A stretch of 64,000 bases of DNA from Paenibacillus zeisoli (GCF_003994465.1 NZ_RZNX01000001.1:310001-374000); one strand, 5' to 3'. Positions 1 to 9,589 are shown, counted from the first letter of the stretch. Notes: a model not told the origin generated them from the sequence alone. Made by a program: numbers and translations.

Positions 1-530
1 ATTATGTGATTGCCTGTGTTGGAGGAGGAAGCAACTCGATCGGGATGTTCAATGCTTTCCTTGATGATGCGGATGTGAAATTGGTCGGAGTCCAGGCTGC
101 GGGTGAAGGTCTTGAATCAGGGAAGCACGCCTCCCCACTGCTAAAAGGAACTCACGGGATTATCCAGGGCAGTCTCACCTATATGCTCCAGGATGAAGAC
201 GGACAAATTCTCGAGACACATAGTATTGCACCGGGTCTGGATTATCCAGGAGCCGGGCCTCAGCACAGTTATCTCAAGGACACCGGAAGAGTGGAGTATA
301 CCTCCGTAAATGACCGGGAAGCTTTGATGGCCTTCGAGGAATTATGCCGGAAAGAAGGCATACTCCCTGCATTAGAATCATCCCATGCTGTGGCGTATGC
401 ACTTAAGCTGGTAAGCCAGCTTCCTAAAGATGCCCTTGTACTGGTTAACCTTTCGGGACGTGGTGACAAGGATCTGAGCCAGGCAATTGCAGCTTTGGAG
501 CAACTTAAGAATGCGGAGGTGCTGGTATGA
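1..530 (+). CDS. trpB: Tryptophan synthase beta chain, C-terminal part (cut by window start)
   Basis: This is the C-terminal roughly 176 codons of TrpB, which makes tryptophan from indole and serine with PLP. The frame is open to the left edge, so the GTG at position 6 is an internal valine and not a start. The phosphate-binding loop [10 protein letters not shown] is at the very beginning, and the family motif [13 protein letters not shown] and the late segment [11 protein letters not shown] are intact. The stop TGA overlaps the trpA start as ATGA, so the two are translationally coupled. The active-site lysine lies outside the window. The assignment is secure; only the N-terminus is missing. 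Confidence 0.97.
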   Translation, partial: YVIACVGGGSNSIGMFNAFLDDADVKLVGVQAAGEGLESGKHASPLLKGTHGIIQGSLTYMLQDEDGQILETHSIAPGLDYPGAGPQHSYLKDTGRVEYTSVNDREALMAFEELCRKEGILPALESSHAVAYALKLVSQLPKDALVLVNLSGRGDKDLSQAIAALEQLKNAEVLV

Positions 531-1339
531 GCCGTATTGATCAAATGTTTGCCCGCTTACGTGAACAAGGTGAGTGCGCATTAATCCCTTATATTCCTGT
601 TGGATACCCGACTGTGGAAGGATCAGAATCTCTGATCCGCACGATTGCCGAATCCGGCGCAGACCTCATTGAGCTTGGAGTGCCATACGCTGATCCTCTA
701 GCCGATGGCCCAACCATCCAGGAGGCAAGCTTAAAGGCCGTATCCAATGGAGTCAATCTTAAGTCATGTATAGCTATGGTGCGCACACTTCGGGATAAGG
801 GTCTCGAGACTCCCATCGTCTTGATGGGGTACTGCAACTCTTTTCTGGCTTACGGGCTGGACAATCTGGCGGACGATGCCAAGGAAGCCGGCATAGACGG
901 GTTCATCATTCCGGATCTGCCCTCAACTATGGCGAAGCCTTATGTGGAAATTTTTGAAGCCAGAGGGCTCAAGAACATCTTCTTCCTGGCTCCGACAACG
1001 AGCGAAGCGAGAGAGGCTGCGGTGGTGGAACAGGGTCAAGGCTTCCTGTACTGCATCTCGGTAACGGGAGTAACCGGGGAGAGAAAGTCATTGCCTGCTG
1101 AGCTGCGGGATTTCATTCATCAAGCCAGACAAGTAACTACACTCCCGCTTGCCGTAGGTTTCGGAATTTCCAATGAGGAGCATGTACGTGAGGTCAGTGA
1201 ATATGCGGATGGAGCGATTGTAGGAAGTGCTCTTATTAATGTGATCAAGCAGTCAGAGCCTCATGAGATTGAGGCCAAAGCTGGAGAATTTATCCGTACA
1301 CTGAAACAGGCTACAAGAAAAGCTGCAACCCCGATCTAA
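527..1339 (+). CDS. trpA: Tryptophan synthase alpha chain
   Basis: TrpA cleaves indole-3-glycerol phosphate and channels indole to TrpB. The 270-residue length is normal. The catalytic acids fall at the textbook positions, Glu49 (in [11 protein letters not shown]) and Asp60 (in LADGPTIQ), and the phosphate-binding segment [11 protein letters not shown] is present near residue 208. The ATG overlaps the trpB stop by four bases, as in a coupled alpha-beta pair. Nothing suggests inactivation. It is followed directly by trpF, whereas in most Bacillales trpF precedes trpB. Confidence 0.97.
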   Translation: MSRIDQMFARLREQGECALIPYIPVGYPTVEGSESLIRTIAESGADLIELGVPYADPLADGPTIQEASLKAVSNGVNLKSCIAMVRTLRDKGLETPIVLMGYCNSFLAYGLDNLADDAKEAGIDGFIIPDLPSTMAKPYVEIFEARGLKNIFFLAPTTSEAREAAVVEQGQGFLYCISVTGVTGERKSLPAELRDFIHQARQVTTLPLAVGFGISNEEHVREVSEYADGAIVGSALINVIKQSEPHEIEAKAGEFIRTLKQATRKAATPI

Positions 1340-1356
1340 TGAAGAAGGAGAATCCC

Positions 1357-2001
1357 ATGGTTCGAGTCAAAATATGCGGTTTGACCAACAAGGAATCTGC
1401 CTGGGCTGCGGTTGAGGCAGGTGCTGATGCGATAGGATTTGTATTTGCTGAGGGAAGACGCAGGATCACTCCAGTGCTCGCGCGGGAGATTATCCGTTCA
1501 CTTCCACCCTATATCACGACAACAGGCGTTTTTGTAAATGAAGAGCTGAATCAGGTCAATCAGATTGCGGATTTTTGCCGGTTGGACCTTCTCCAGCTGC
1601 ATGGTGACGAAACCCCTGAATACTGCAACCGTGCCGTCCGGCCGGTCGTCAAGACGATTCATATGGGTGCCGGGGTTCCCGATGACGAGTATATCCAGAA
1701 CCGGTACGGTGAGAGAGTGCGGGCGTTCCTGCTGGATACCTTTGTAGCTGGAGCAACCGGAGGAACAGGACAGACATTTCCGTGGTCTAGTGTACAGAAG
1801 ATGCGTATAAGGACACCTATCATTCTCGCTGGTGGGCTCCACCCCGTTAATGTAGCTGAGGCTATCCGTCTGACACAGCCATTTTCTGTTGATGTAAGCA
1901 GTGGGGTGGAGACGAATGGGCAGAAGGACCCGGCCAAAATGCGGGAATTCGTTCACGCTGTCCGGAGCTGCAGTCCCGTATTCTTTGGAGACCCGCACTA
2001 A
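1357..2001 (+). CDS. trpF: Phosphoribosylanthranilate isomerase
   Basis: TrpF converts N-(5-phosphoribosyl)anthranilate to the carboxyphenylamino-deoxyribulose phosphate in tryptophan synthesis. The N-terminal VRVKICGLT carries the catalytic cysteine and LLDTFVAGATGGTGQTF carries the catalytic aspartate. A longer frame opens at 1339 on the trpA stop, but GAAGGAG at 1344-1350 sits six bases before the ATG at 1357, so 1357 is the better start. The trpB-trpA-trpF order is unusual for Bacillales. Only 23 bases separate its stop from the next gene, with no terminator, so tryptophan genes and the downstream cluster are probably one transcript. Confidence 0.95.
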   Translation: MVRVKICGLTNKESAWAAVEAGADAIGFVFAEGRRRITPVLAREIIRSLPPYITTTGVFVNEELNQVNQIADFCRLDLLQLHGDETPEYCNRAVRPVVKTIHMGAGVPDDEYIQNRYGERVRAFLLDTFVAGATGGTGQTFPWSSVQKMRIRTPIILAGGLHPVNVAEAIRLTQPFSVDVSSGVETNGQKDPAKMREFVHAVRSCSPVFFGDPH

Positions 2002-2024
2002 TACGTACAAAAGGAGGTTCGTGC

Positions 2025-3080
2025 ATGCTTCAATCTTTGATTATCGGATTTGGAAGAGCGGGAAAAGGTCTCCATTACCACTGTCTTCGCAAAGCAAACC
2101 AAACGGGAAGTCATACGAGCCTATTCCATCCTCAAGTTGGAGTGGTGGATCCGAATGTCGGTGCTCTTGGCCTAAGTCAAGCAAGGCTGACGGGCTTCTC
2201 AAGCCTGGCTGAGGTAAAGGGATTCGAACCGGAGAATACGGTGGTGCATATTTGTACGCCGCCCGAACTTCATACGGCTTCGCTGCTTGAGGTGGTCAAA
2301 ATGGGATACCGCAAAATTATTATGGAGAAGCCACTTACGACCACCGAGAAGGAACTGGAGGTTATTCGCGGGATCCAGGATAAGTACCGATGTGAGGTAC
2401 TGGTGGTTGCGAATTGGTTATCGAGTTCTTTAACCAAGAGTATCCATGCTCTGATTAAATCCAATATTTTTGGCCCTCTGCGTTATCTAACTGCGGAACA
2501 GAATAAATCCCGCTTATCACGTACCTTGGCTAATCCCAGCCATCAGAATGCCTTTGATGTCGAAATCCCGCATCTGGTCGCCCTATCCTTACTGTTAGGC
2601 GGAACGAATGCGATCATCAAGGAATCTGAGGTAAAAGATATGCTTTTTGGGGATCATGTGATCCCAAATATGGGTATGGCCAAGCTGACCCTGCATCAGG
2701 ATCAAGGTCTTATCTCCCGTCTCAGTTCCAACTTGGCAACGCCAGTACGGAAGCGAAGAATTCAGCTTAATTTTGACAGCCACGTGGTCTTCGGATATTA
2801 CCCTTCGGCCCAGGATGACAGCCATGCCTGGCTTGAAATATGCGATGGGAACGGACGTCTGCTGGACGAACAAATTTTGCACGATGACCCGTTATCCGCA
2901 GTATTTATCGAGTATTATCAGTACTTTGCAGGTATCGGTGAGAAGCCGGTAAGTGACCTGGATTTCAATGCCAAAGTGGTCACGCTAATATGCCAGGCTA
3001 AGAAGTTATGCGGACTTATGACAGATGAATCTGAACCATCGGATGTAAGTCTAACTTACAATATGGTCAATATGGGGTGA
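2025..3080 (+). CDS. Gfo/Idh/MocA-family sugar dehydrogenase
   Basis: The 351-residue protein has an N-terminal dinucleotide-binding fold (SLIIGFGRAGKGLHYH, residues 4-19) and the family EKP motif (IIMEKPLTTT, about residue 100). These enzymes oxidise a sugar, cyclitol or related hydroxyl with NAD(P). AAAGGAGG precedes the ATG. The next gene is a DegT-type aminotransferase. A dehydrogenase making a keto sugar followed by a sugar aminotransferase is the logic of 3-amino-3-deoxyglucose (kanosamine) synthesis by NtdC/NtdA in Bacillus. The substrate here is inferred from that analogy only. Confidence 0.85.
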   Translation: MLQSLIIGFGRAGKGLHYHCLRKANQTGSHTSLFHPQVGVVDPNVGALGLSQARLTGFSSLAEVKGFEPENTVVHICTPPELHTASLLEVVKMGYRKIIMEKPLTTTEKELEVIRGIQDKYRCEVLVVANWLSSSLTKSIHALIKSNIFGPLRYLTAEQNKSRLSRTLANPSHQNAFDVEIPHLVALSLLLGGTNAIIKESEVKDMLFGDHVIPNMGMAKLTLHQDQGLISRLSSNLATPVRKRRIQLNFDSHVVFGYYPSAQDDSHAWLEICDGNGRLLDEQILHDDPLSAVFIEYYQYFAGIGEKPVSDLDFNAKVVTLICQAKKLCGLMTDESEPSDVSLTYNMVNMG

Positions 3081-3084
3081 GCGA

Positions 3085-4215
3085 ATGAGCGTAGCTTTTT
3101 TCTCAGGGGCTGAATCTTTCAAGCAGCAATGGCCCCTGATCTCAGATAAATTGGATCAAATTCTGGATGAGGGAAAGTTCACCAATGGTCCGGCAGTTCA
3201 AGAGCTGGAGCGGACACTTGAGGTTTTCACCGGGGCTAAGCATTGTGTTGCTGTCGGAAATGCGACCGATGCTCTAATCATCATGCTGCGAGCTGCGGGA
3301 ATTGGAGCTGGTGATGAGGTGATTGTTCCTTGTTATTCTTTCTTCGCTTCCGCTTCCAGTATCGCCCATGTAGGCGCTACCCCGGTATTCTGCGATATTA
3401 ATCCATCAACTTACATGATCGATGTGGAGCAGATCGAGGAGAGAATTACTTCACGCACCAAAGCCATCATGCCAGTTCACTTGTTCACGCATATGGCGGA
3501 TATGAATGCAATCAACCGGATTGCTCACAAGCATAATCTGCTGGTGCTCGAAGACAGCGCTGAGGCCATCAGCATGTTCCATGAAGGACAGCATGCTGGG
3601 CTGATTGGCAATGCCGGTGTTATCTCTTTCTTCCCTACCAAAACTTTGGGAGCCATCGGGGATGCCGGATTGATCCTGACCAACGATGATTCGATTGCCC
3701 TTGAGGCAAGACGGCTCAGAATTCATGGGCAGGACGAAGGGACTCCGTATATTCATCATTCCGTGGGCTATAACAGCCGAATGGATGATATCCAGGCAGC
3801 TGTCCTGTTAACCCGACTACAATTCCTGCAGCGTGAAATAGCCCGCCGTGCTTATCTGGCTGCTAGCTATAATTCGATGTTGGCCGACATTCCACAGGTT
3901 AGCACGCCAATTGTGGAGAGTCGCGGTGATGAAGCCGCGAACGCTGTGTATTATGTGTATCTGATTGAAACCGAGAAGCGGGATGAGCTGGTAGGCTACC
4001 TGAACTCGCAGGGAATAGGAACTGAGGTGTACTATCCTCATCCGCTTCATCTCCAGCCTTGCTTCTCTCATTTGAATTATCAAGAAGGGGATATGCCTGC
4101 GGCCGAACGGGCTGCGCAAAGAGCAGTTGGACTGCCGCTATATCCGGATCTGACTGAAGAGCAAGTCAGTAAGGTATGCGGACAAATTCGTCATTTTTTT
4201 GAAAAGGAGGTGTAA
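3085..4215 (+). CDS. DegT/DnrJ/EryC1-family aminotransferase (first of tandem pair)
   Basis: A PLP-dependent sugar or cyclitol aminotransferase of 376 residues. The Schiff-base lysine is in SFFPTKTLGAIGDAG (near residue 185), and the aspartate that contacts the PLP ring is in VLEDSAEAI. The glutamine usually found after that aspartate in this family (pattern D-x-A-Q-A) is a glutamate here. HLFTHMADM and GYNSRMDD are typical family segments. It starts four bases after the dehydrogenase with a GGGGTGAG site and is followed by a paralogue of equal length. The role is probably amination of a keto group made by a neighbouring dehydrogenase. Confidence 0.88.
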   Translation: MSVAFFSGAESFKQQWPLISDKLDQILDEGKFTNGPAVQELERTLEVFTGAKHCVAVGNATDALIIMLRAAGIGAGDEVIVPCYSFFASASSIAHVGATPVFCDINPSTYMIDVEQIEERITSRTKAIMPVHLFTHMADMNAINRIAHKHNLLVLEDSAEAISMFHEGQHAGLIGNAGVISFFPTKTLGAIGDAGLILTNDDSIALEARRLRIHGQDEGTPYIHHSVGYNSRMDDIQAAVLLTRLQFLQREIARRAYLAASYNSMLADIPQVSTPIVESRGDEAANAVYYVYLIETEKRDELVGYLNSQGIGTEVYYPHPLHLQPCFSHLNYQEGDMPAAERAAQRAVGLPLYPDLTEEQVSKVCGQIRHFFEKEV

Positions 4216-5345
4216 TGATGAAGATTCCTTTCTTCAATTACGCTGACAGGTATGCGGAAGATCGGGAGAAGATTAAGGAAATCGTGTATAACGTAGGCAC
4301 CTCGGATAATTTCATTCTGAAGGAACGGGTGAATGAATTCGAGCAAGAGATTGGCAGATATACTGGTGCGAAGTATGTCATTGCCGTGGCCAATGGAACA
4401 ACCGCGCTTACGATTCTGCTCAAAGCGATGGGCGTGGGGCCAGGGGTAGAGGTTCTGACTCCTGCTTTCTCATTCATCTCAACCGCAAGTTCGATTGCGC
4501 TGCTCGGCGGTACACCCGTATTCGTGGACGTAGATCCACATACGGGAATGATGGATCCGGATGATCTGAGAAGACGAATGACTTCAGCAAGCAGGGTAGT
4601 TATTCCAACGCACCTCTTCTCCGTGATGGCGGATATGAAAGCCATTAATGAAATTGCCAGAGAGCATAACCTGATTGTACTTGAAGATAGCGCCGTAGCT
4701 CTCGGAGGGCGTCAGAACGGCGCTATGGCAGGCCTACTCGGAGATGCCGGTCTGTACTCTTTCTTCCCGGCAAAGCCGCTGGGCGGAATTGGTGATGGAG
4801 CTGTAATCGTGACGGATAACGACGATTTTGGCCGAATCAGCCGCATGCTGCGTAACCATGGGCAGGACGGGATTACCCGCTTTTATCATCATATGCTCGG
4901 TTATAACAACCGGATGGACGAGACGGTCGCGGCTTATCTGTCGCACAAGCTCATGCGTTATGATAACTTGTTGAATCGGCGGCGCGAGATCGCGTTGAAG
5001 TATAACGAAGCCTTTGGCAGCTTGGCGCCAATGGTTCAGGTGGTTACGGAGGCTCACGACGAGAGAGTCTACTATACTTATGTGCTGCAGGCCGAGAAAA
5101 GAGATGAGCTGCGTTCGCATCTGCAGTCCCGTGGAATCGAGACGCAAATTTATTATCCAGCGGCGCTGCCTCTTCAGCCAGCATTTGCTTATTTGGGACA
5201 TAAGCCGGGCGATTTCCCGAATGCGGAAGCCATTACAGGCAGATCACTGGCCCTCCCGTTATATGCTGAAATGCCGGATGAACACGTGCATGAAGTGATC
5301 CAGGCTGTATCCGAGTTCTATGCCGAGGTTAAGATACATGCCTAA
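4215..5345 (+). CDS. DegT/DnrJ/EryC1-family aminotransferase (second of tandem pair)
   Basis: A paralogue of the previous gene with the same length and order of motifs: PLP lysine in SFFPAKPLGGIGDG, aspartate in VLEDSAVAL, and HLFSVMADM and GYNNRMDE segments. The glutamine normally after the PLP-contacting aspartate is valine, so the two copies differ from the family and from each other at that place. The start shares a base with the preceding stop (TAATG). A second ATG at 4218 has better spacing to AAAGGAGG at 4203-4210 and may be the true start. Two different aminotransferases suggest a diamino product or two amination steps. Confidence 0.88.
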   Translation: MMKIPFFNYADRYAEDREKIKEIVYNVGTSDNFILKERVNEFEQEIGRYTGAKYVIAVANGTTALTILLKAMGVGPGVEVLTPAFSFISTASSIALLGGTPVFVDVDPHTGMMDPDDLRRRMTSASRVVIPTHLFSVMADMKAINEIAREHNLIVLEDSAVALGGRQNGAMAGLLGDAGLYSFFPAKPLGGIGDGAVIVTDNDDFGRISRMLRNHGQDGITRFYHHMLGYNNRMDETVAAYLSHKLMRYDNLLNRRREIALKYNEAFGSLAPMVQVVTEAHDERVYYTYVLQAEKRDELRSHLQSRGIETQIYYPAALPLQPAFAYLGHKPGDFPNAEAITGRSLALPLYAEMPDEHVHEVIQAVSEFYAEVKIHA

Positions 5346-6216
5346 TCTGCAGGGGATCAAGCTATCGGGACTGAGTGATGAAGCCGGGCCGGAAATTGCG
5401 GAACAGATTGAAGCCCATAAGGAACTCGGCTGGAGTGAAATCGAAATTCGGACCGTAAAGGGACAAGCCTTGGGAGACTGGGATGACGCTTTGTTCAGTC
5501 AAGTGCGAAGCGAGATCCAGGCCGCGTCTTTGCAAGTTACTTCCGTAGCTTCTCGAATTGCAAATTGGGAGAGACCCATTACAGGTGATTTCGGGCAGGA
5601 TCTGGAAGAACTGAGGAAGATCGCTGATCGCATGCATGATCTGGGAGCCAAATATGTACGGATCATGTCTTATCCCAATGACGGGCTGGATGAAGCTGAG
5701 TGGCGGACGCGTGTAATCGACCGCATTCACAGGTTAACGGAATTGGCCCGTGAGGCGGACATTGTTCTGCTGCATGAGAACTGCTCGGGCTGGGCCGGGA
5801 CTGATCCGGAACGTGCGCTGCAGCTTGTAGAGGAAGTGAACAGTCCGCATTTACGGCTGCTGTTCGATACAGGAAATGGCATTGCCTATCGGTATGAGAC
5901 CTTCGACTATTTGACCAGAGTCTGGCCTTATGTGGAGCATGTCCATATAAAGGACGGGATATTGCAGGAAGGTAAGGAGGTCTATACCTTTCCTGGTGAA
6001 GGTCATTCCAAAGTGAAAGAGTGTCTCATCTGGCTTCTAGAGCACGATTACAAAGGAATATTGTCCATTGAGCCTCATTTGCATCTGATTCCCCACCTCC
6101 GGCAAAATCAGCGTTCTGTGGGATTCAAAGATTCCTATATTGCTTACGGTCAGAAGCTGGAGAAGCTTCTGGAAGAAATTGAAGTCAGTGGAGAGAGGGT
6201 GAAGACAGAGGCATGA
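5338..6216 (+). CDS. Xylose-isomerase-like TIM-barrel sugar isomerase/epimerase
   Basis: About 292 residues with the sugar phosphate isomerase/epimerase barrel: early strand LSDEAG, metal-ligand-like segments VLLHENCSGWAG, LLFDTGNG and HVHIKDG, and a late glutamate in LSIEPHLH. Such enzymes isomerise or epimerise keto sugars, inososes or hydroxypyruvate with a divalent metal. An ATG at 5320 is possible, but 5338 has a GAGGT site at workable spacing. The gene overlaps the aminotransferase end slightly, and its stop overlaps the next start (ATGA). It probably shapes the carbon skeleton used by the aminotransferases. Confidence 0.8.
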   Translation: MPNLQGIKLSGLSDEAGPEIAEQIEAHKELGWSEIEIRTVKGQALGDWDDALFSQVRSEIQAASLQVTSVASRIANWERPITGDFGQDLEELRKIADRMHDLGAKYVRIMSYPNDGLDEAEWRTRVIDRIHRLTELAREADIVLLHENCSGWAGTDPERALQLVEEVNSPHLRLLFDTGNGIAYRYETFDYLTRVWPYVEHVHIKDGILQEGKEVYTFPGEGHSKVKECLIWLLEHDYKGILSIEPHLHLIPHLRQNQRSVGFKDSYIAYGQKLEKLLEEIEVSGERVKTEA

Positions 6217-7532
6217 GTTCTCTATTTACGGATAAATATTCCGAATTATTGCTGAGGCTCCTTGAGACCAATACCATCTCACCCATGGAAACAGGGCTGA
6301 CTTCCAGCTTGAGACAGGCACAATCGGACTATGCCGGATTCGCCTATGAACAGCTTGGATGTGAGATGCTGTATCACTGCTCACCGAATCCCAAAGTACT
6401 GGAAAGTGATGAGGTACCCCTCAGCGTGCGGGAACGTGCAGCTGAGATGGGTTCAGCCTTCTGGGATTCTCAGCCTAATCTAGTACTTAGATGGGGATCC
6501 AAGAGGCCGGCAGAGGATACGCTCATGTTCAATTTTCATATGGATACCGTAGATGGAAATGTCCCGGTCTCTTATGAAGGAGGCCGCTTCATCGGCCGGG
6601 GCGCGGTAGATATGAAGGGACCCGGCGTCGCTTTACTGGCAGGTATTGAGGCTGCTCTAAGGGATAATCCCTCCTGGACCGATGAGTGCACGCTGCTGCT
6701 TCAGTGTGTGTCCGGGGAAGAAGGTGGGGCCATGGGAGTATATGGAACAAAGCTTCTTGTTGATGAAGGTTACGTGGGCAGCTTGAACGTATTCGCAGAG
6801 CCCTCAGAAGGTGTCTTCTTCGATCGCTCCACAACGTCAATGACCGCTCGAATAGAGGTGCTAGGTGAGGATTCAACCGACGATGCACCGGAAGCTGGTC
6901 ATAATGCAACTTTGCTGCTTGGGTATCTCGCTTCGCATATGCTAGCCAGACTGTCTGCTCCCATTGAGGCGGTAGGAGGGAAGATGTGCCTTGCCGGTAT
7001 TCATACCGGCTCCATGCACAACAAGGTGTATGGAGCCGGTCGTCTGCTTATGAATTTTGCTTATCATTCAATTGAAGGCGGACAGCAAATACGTCATTTC
7101 GTTGAAGAAGTAATGGAGGATCTGCTAAGTGAGTTCTCACGACTTTATCGTGATATGCCACTGGCACGGCTCACAGCCAAGTCCGCAGATGAGATCTGCA
7201 AGCTGACCTGGGTGAAGCAGGGGCTTCCTGTTCTGAACAACCGGCATTCGCAGTGGGAGGAAAGTCTGAATGAAATGGGCTGGGTTCGTAACCCGGAGGA
7301 CCAGCTTCATCAGGCATTCACCTGCGATGCCATGTGGGCTCAGCGCTCAGGGACTTACACCATTGTGTACGGACCCGGAGGTCTGGGAAGCCATAATGCT
7401 CACGCCGAAGGAGAATATATAACGCTTGAAGAGCTGGAACGCTATGCGGCTGATATTCGTGATTTGATGGCAGCTTTCTATGCCGAGCGAAGAAATATGA
7501 ATCGATTGGAAGTGGTCAGTAGACATGGTTAA
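6213..7532 (+). CDS. M20-family metallohydrolase (ArgE/DapE/peptidase type)
   Basis: A 439-residue zinc amidohydrolase. Metal-binding and catalytic landmarks are in order: FHMDTVDG (first His and Asp), GRGAVDMKGPG (bridging Asp), SGEEGG (catalytic Glu), a further acidic ligand in FAEPSEG, and a C-terminal His in SHNAHAEGEYI. The dimerisation lid lies between. M20 enzymes remove acyl groups from amino acids or split dipeptides. In this cluster it could deprotect an N-acylated intermediate or process a ligase product. The start overlaps the previous stop and its end overlaps the next gene by eight bases. Confidence 0.87.
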   Translation: MSSLFTDKYSELLLRLLETNTISPMETGLTSSLRQAQSDYAGFAYEQLGCEMLYHCSPNPKVLESDEVPLSVRERAAEMGSAFWDSQPNLVLRWGSKRPAEDTLMFNFHMDTVDGNVPVSYEGGRFIGRGAVDMKGPGVALLAGIEAALRDNPSWTDECTLLLQCVSGEEGGAMGVYGTKLLVDEGYVGSLNVFAEPSEGVFFDRSTTSMTARIEVLGEDSTDDAPEAGHNATLLLGYLASHMLARLSAPIEAVGGKMCLAGIHTGSMHNKVYGAGRLLMNFAYHSIEGGQQIRHFVEEVMEDLLSEFSRLYRDMPLARLTAKSADEICKLTWVKQGLPVLNNRHSQWEESLNEMGWVRNPEDQLHQAFTCDAMWAQRSGTYTIVYGPGGLGSHNAHAEGEYITLEELERYAADIRDLMAAFYAERRNMNRLEVVSRHG

Positions 7533-8640
7533 CCAAGTTAATGTGAAGAAAGACCGTTTGCACGAGTTTGTTACTAATGTGTTCAAAGCCTGCGGAGTTG
7601 ATCATGACAGCAGCCAAATGGCAGCGAGCGTGCTCTGTTATGCTGATGAGAATGGATTTGATACTCACGGGGTGACTAACCTGGAAAGGATTTATGTATC
7701 CCGGCTGCTGGATGGACGCGTGAATCCGTCTGCAGAGCAAAAAGTGATTGCAGAATCACCAGCTACAGCCGTTATTGATGCCAATCACGGACTGGGCTTG
7801 TCTGCTGGGGTTAGAGCCATGGAACTTGCCATTGAGAAGGCGAAGCAGACTGGGATCGGCTGTGTTGTGGTACGCAATTCCTCCCACTTCGGGAGTGCTG
7901 GATATTATACCGGACAAGCGCTGCAGGCAGGGATGATTGGTATGGCAATGACGAACCTGGGAACCCAGACCATTGCCAGACCGCTGAACGGAAAGGTGAA
8001 CATGCTGGGCACCAATCCAATTGCAGTTAGTGCGCCTGCAGAGAAACTGCCTCCTTTTGTCCTGGACATGAGTACGACCGTTGTGGCAACAGGTAAGATC
8101 CGGACTGCCGAGCGTAGAGGCGAATCGATTCCGGAAGGTTGGCTTGTAGATGACAACGGTGAGCCTGTAACGGACCCAGCTGCTTATGATCAAGGTACAG
8201 GGCACCTGCAAATGCTCGGAGGTTCGCTGGCTACCGGGGGGGCGAAGGGCTACGGACTTGCCTTGATGGTAGACATTCTTTGTGGTGTCCTGTCAGGAGC
8301 AGATGTGGGTCCGGACCCTAGACTTCTTGAGCCAGAGCAAAGTGGAGCAGGACAGGAAGACCAGAACATCGGGCACTTCTTCCTCGCTATTCAGGTCGAT
8401 GCTTTCCGTCCCAAGGAAGAATTCACTTCCCATATGGATCAAATGCTTCAGACTCTGCTGGATTGCCCACCGGTATCTTCAGACCGAAAGGTTGTATACC
8501 CAGGGTACCTTGAGGCTTCAGGCCGGCAGGCCACGGATGAGGTAGCGATTGATCAAAGTGTATTTGAACAGCTTGAACGCTTGGGAACTAAGCTGAATGT
8601 TGCTTCGTTGTCTTCTGGAGAAGAGGTTCACACAAGGTGA
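7525..8640 (+). CDS. Ldh2/YlbC-type NAD(P)-dependent 2-oxoacid or imine reductase
   Basis: The 371-residue protein belongs to the malate/L-lactate/ureidoglycolate dehydrogenase family, unrelated to Rossmann lactate dehydrogenases. Family segments include DTHGVTNLER, VVRNSSHFGSAGYY, LGTNPIAVSAPA, VLDMSTTVVATGKI and GAKGYGLALMVDIL. Members reduce 2-oxoacids or cyclic imines such as piperideine-2-carboxylate, or make N-methylamino acids. The ATG lies inside the end of the M20 gene (ATGGTTAA), implying coupled translation. In this context it may form an unusual hydroxy or imino acid. The exact substrate cannot be read from sequence. Confidence 0.87.
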   Translation: MVNQVNVKKDRLHEFVTNVFKACGVDHDSSQMAASVLCYADENGFDTHGVTNLERIYVSRLLDGRVNPSAEQKVIAESPATAVIDANHGLGLSAGVRAMELAIEKAKQTGIGCVVVRNSSHFGSAGYYTGQALQAGMIGMAMTNLGTQTIARPLNGKVNMLGTNPIAVSAPAEKLPPFVLDMSTTVVATGKIRTAERRGESIPEGWLVDDNGEPVTDPAAYDQGTGHLQMLGGSLATGGAKGYGLALMVDILCGVLSGADVGPDPRLLEPEQSGAGQEDQNIGHFFLAIQVDAFRPKEEFTSHMDQMLQTLLDCPPVSSDRKVVYPGYLEASGRQATDEVAIDQSVFEQLERLGTKLNVASLSSGEEVHTR

Positions 8641-8668
8641 AATGTATCGAATCGGGAGGGATTTATTC

Positions 8669-9589
8669 ATGAATCTTCGAGTAGGAATAATCGGAATGGG
8701 CGTCATTTCCAAGTTTTATGTTCACGCTTTGCAGCACAAACTGAGCAACCCAACGCTTATAGCTGTATGTGATTTAAGTGAAGAACGACTGAAGCCGTTC
8801 ATGAATGACGGAATTCCATGTTACCAAGATTACAAAGAGATGCTGAAACGCGACGATATTGATGCAGTCATCATTAATGTGCCTAATGATAAGCATTACG
8901 AGATCTGCCGCGATGCCCTGCTCATGGGCAAGCATGTCTGCTGTGAGAAGCCGATGACCATGAATATGGAAGAAGCGGATGATCTGGTTCGCGTATCCAT
9001 CGATTCTGGGCGGACCATGTTCACTGCTTTCCACCGCAGATATAATATCCACTTTGTTGAGGCGCTGAAGCAGCTTGAGCCAGATGATGAGATTGTTAAA
9101 GTTACCGCAAGTTACCTGGAGAAGATTGAAGAACATGCAGGGGATGACAAGTGGTATCTCCAGCCAGACCGCTGCGGCGGTGGATGTATCGCAGATAACG
9201 GCCCGAACGTTTATGATACGTTAGCATTTTTCCTAGGACATCTCGAAGTAGTCTCTGCGGATATTTCCCGCAATGAGCATGGGGTGGATATCGAAGCTCG
9301 GGTCGAGCTCGTAACTACTTCAGGCGTACCGGTATCTGTTCATTTGGACTGGGCTTATCCTAACGGTGAACAGAAGGACGTTATCATGTATCTGAAAAGC
9401 GGCCGCGTCATTGAGGCAGATATGCTGGCAGGGTTTACAGAATTCAAATCCTCGCTGTACCACGAGTATGAAGAGATTCTGCTTGATTTTGCAGCCAAGG
9501 CAGCCTCAGGTACATGTCATGGAGAAGATGGCAGAGACGCAGTTAGACTCGTACATGACACTTATCAAGTGGAGACCCTGAAAATATGA
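8669..9589 (+). CDS. Gfo/Idh/MocA-family oxidoreductase (second in cluster)
   Basis: About 306 residues with the N-terminal nucleotide fold (LRVGIIGMGVISKFYVHA) and EKP motif (VCCEKPMTMN). A longer frame from 8597 exists, but GGGAGGG at 8655-8660 places the start at 8669, right before the conserved glycine loop. The C-terminal half contains CGGGCIADNGPNVYDT, the usual substrate-pocket region. It is not a close paralogue of the dehydrogenase at 2025, so a second redox step is likely. Its stop overlaps the next start as ATGA. Confidence 0.85.
   Translation: MNLRVGIIGMGVISKFYVHALQHKLSNPTLIAVCDLSEERLKPFMNDGIPCYQDYKEMLKRDDIDAVIINVPNDKHYEICRDALLMGKHVCCEKPMTMNMEEADDLVRVSIDSGRTMFTAFHRRYNIHFVEALKQLEPDDEIVKVTASYLEKIEEHAGDDKWYLQPDRCGGGCIADNGPNVYDTLAFFLGHLEVVSADISRNEHGVDIEARVELVTTSGVPVSVHLDWAYPNGEQKDVIMYLKSGRVIEADMLAGFTEFKSSLYHEYEEILLDFAAKAASGTCHGEDGRDAVRLVHDTYQVETLKI

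Noticed and set aside
1498-2010. Minus-strand frame opposite trpF
   Set aside because: Shadow of a conserved gene; no motif or start signal.
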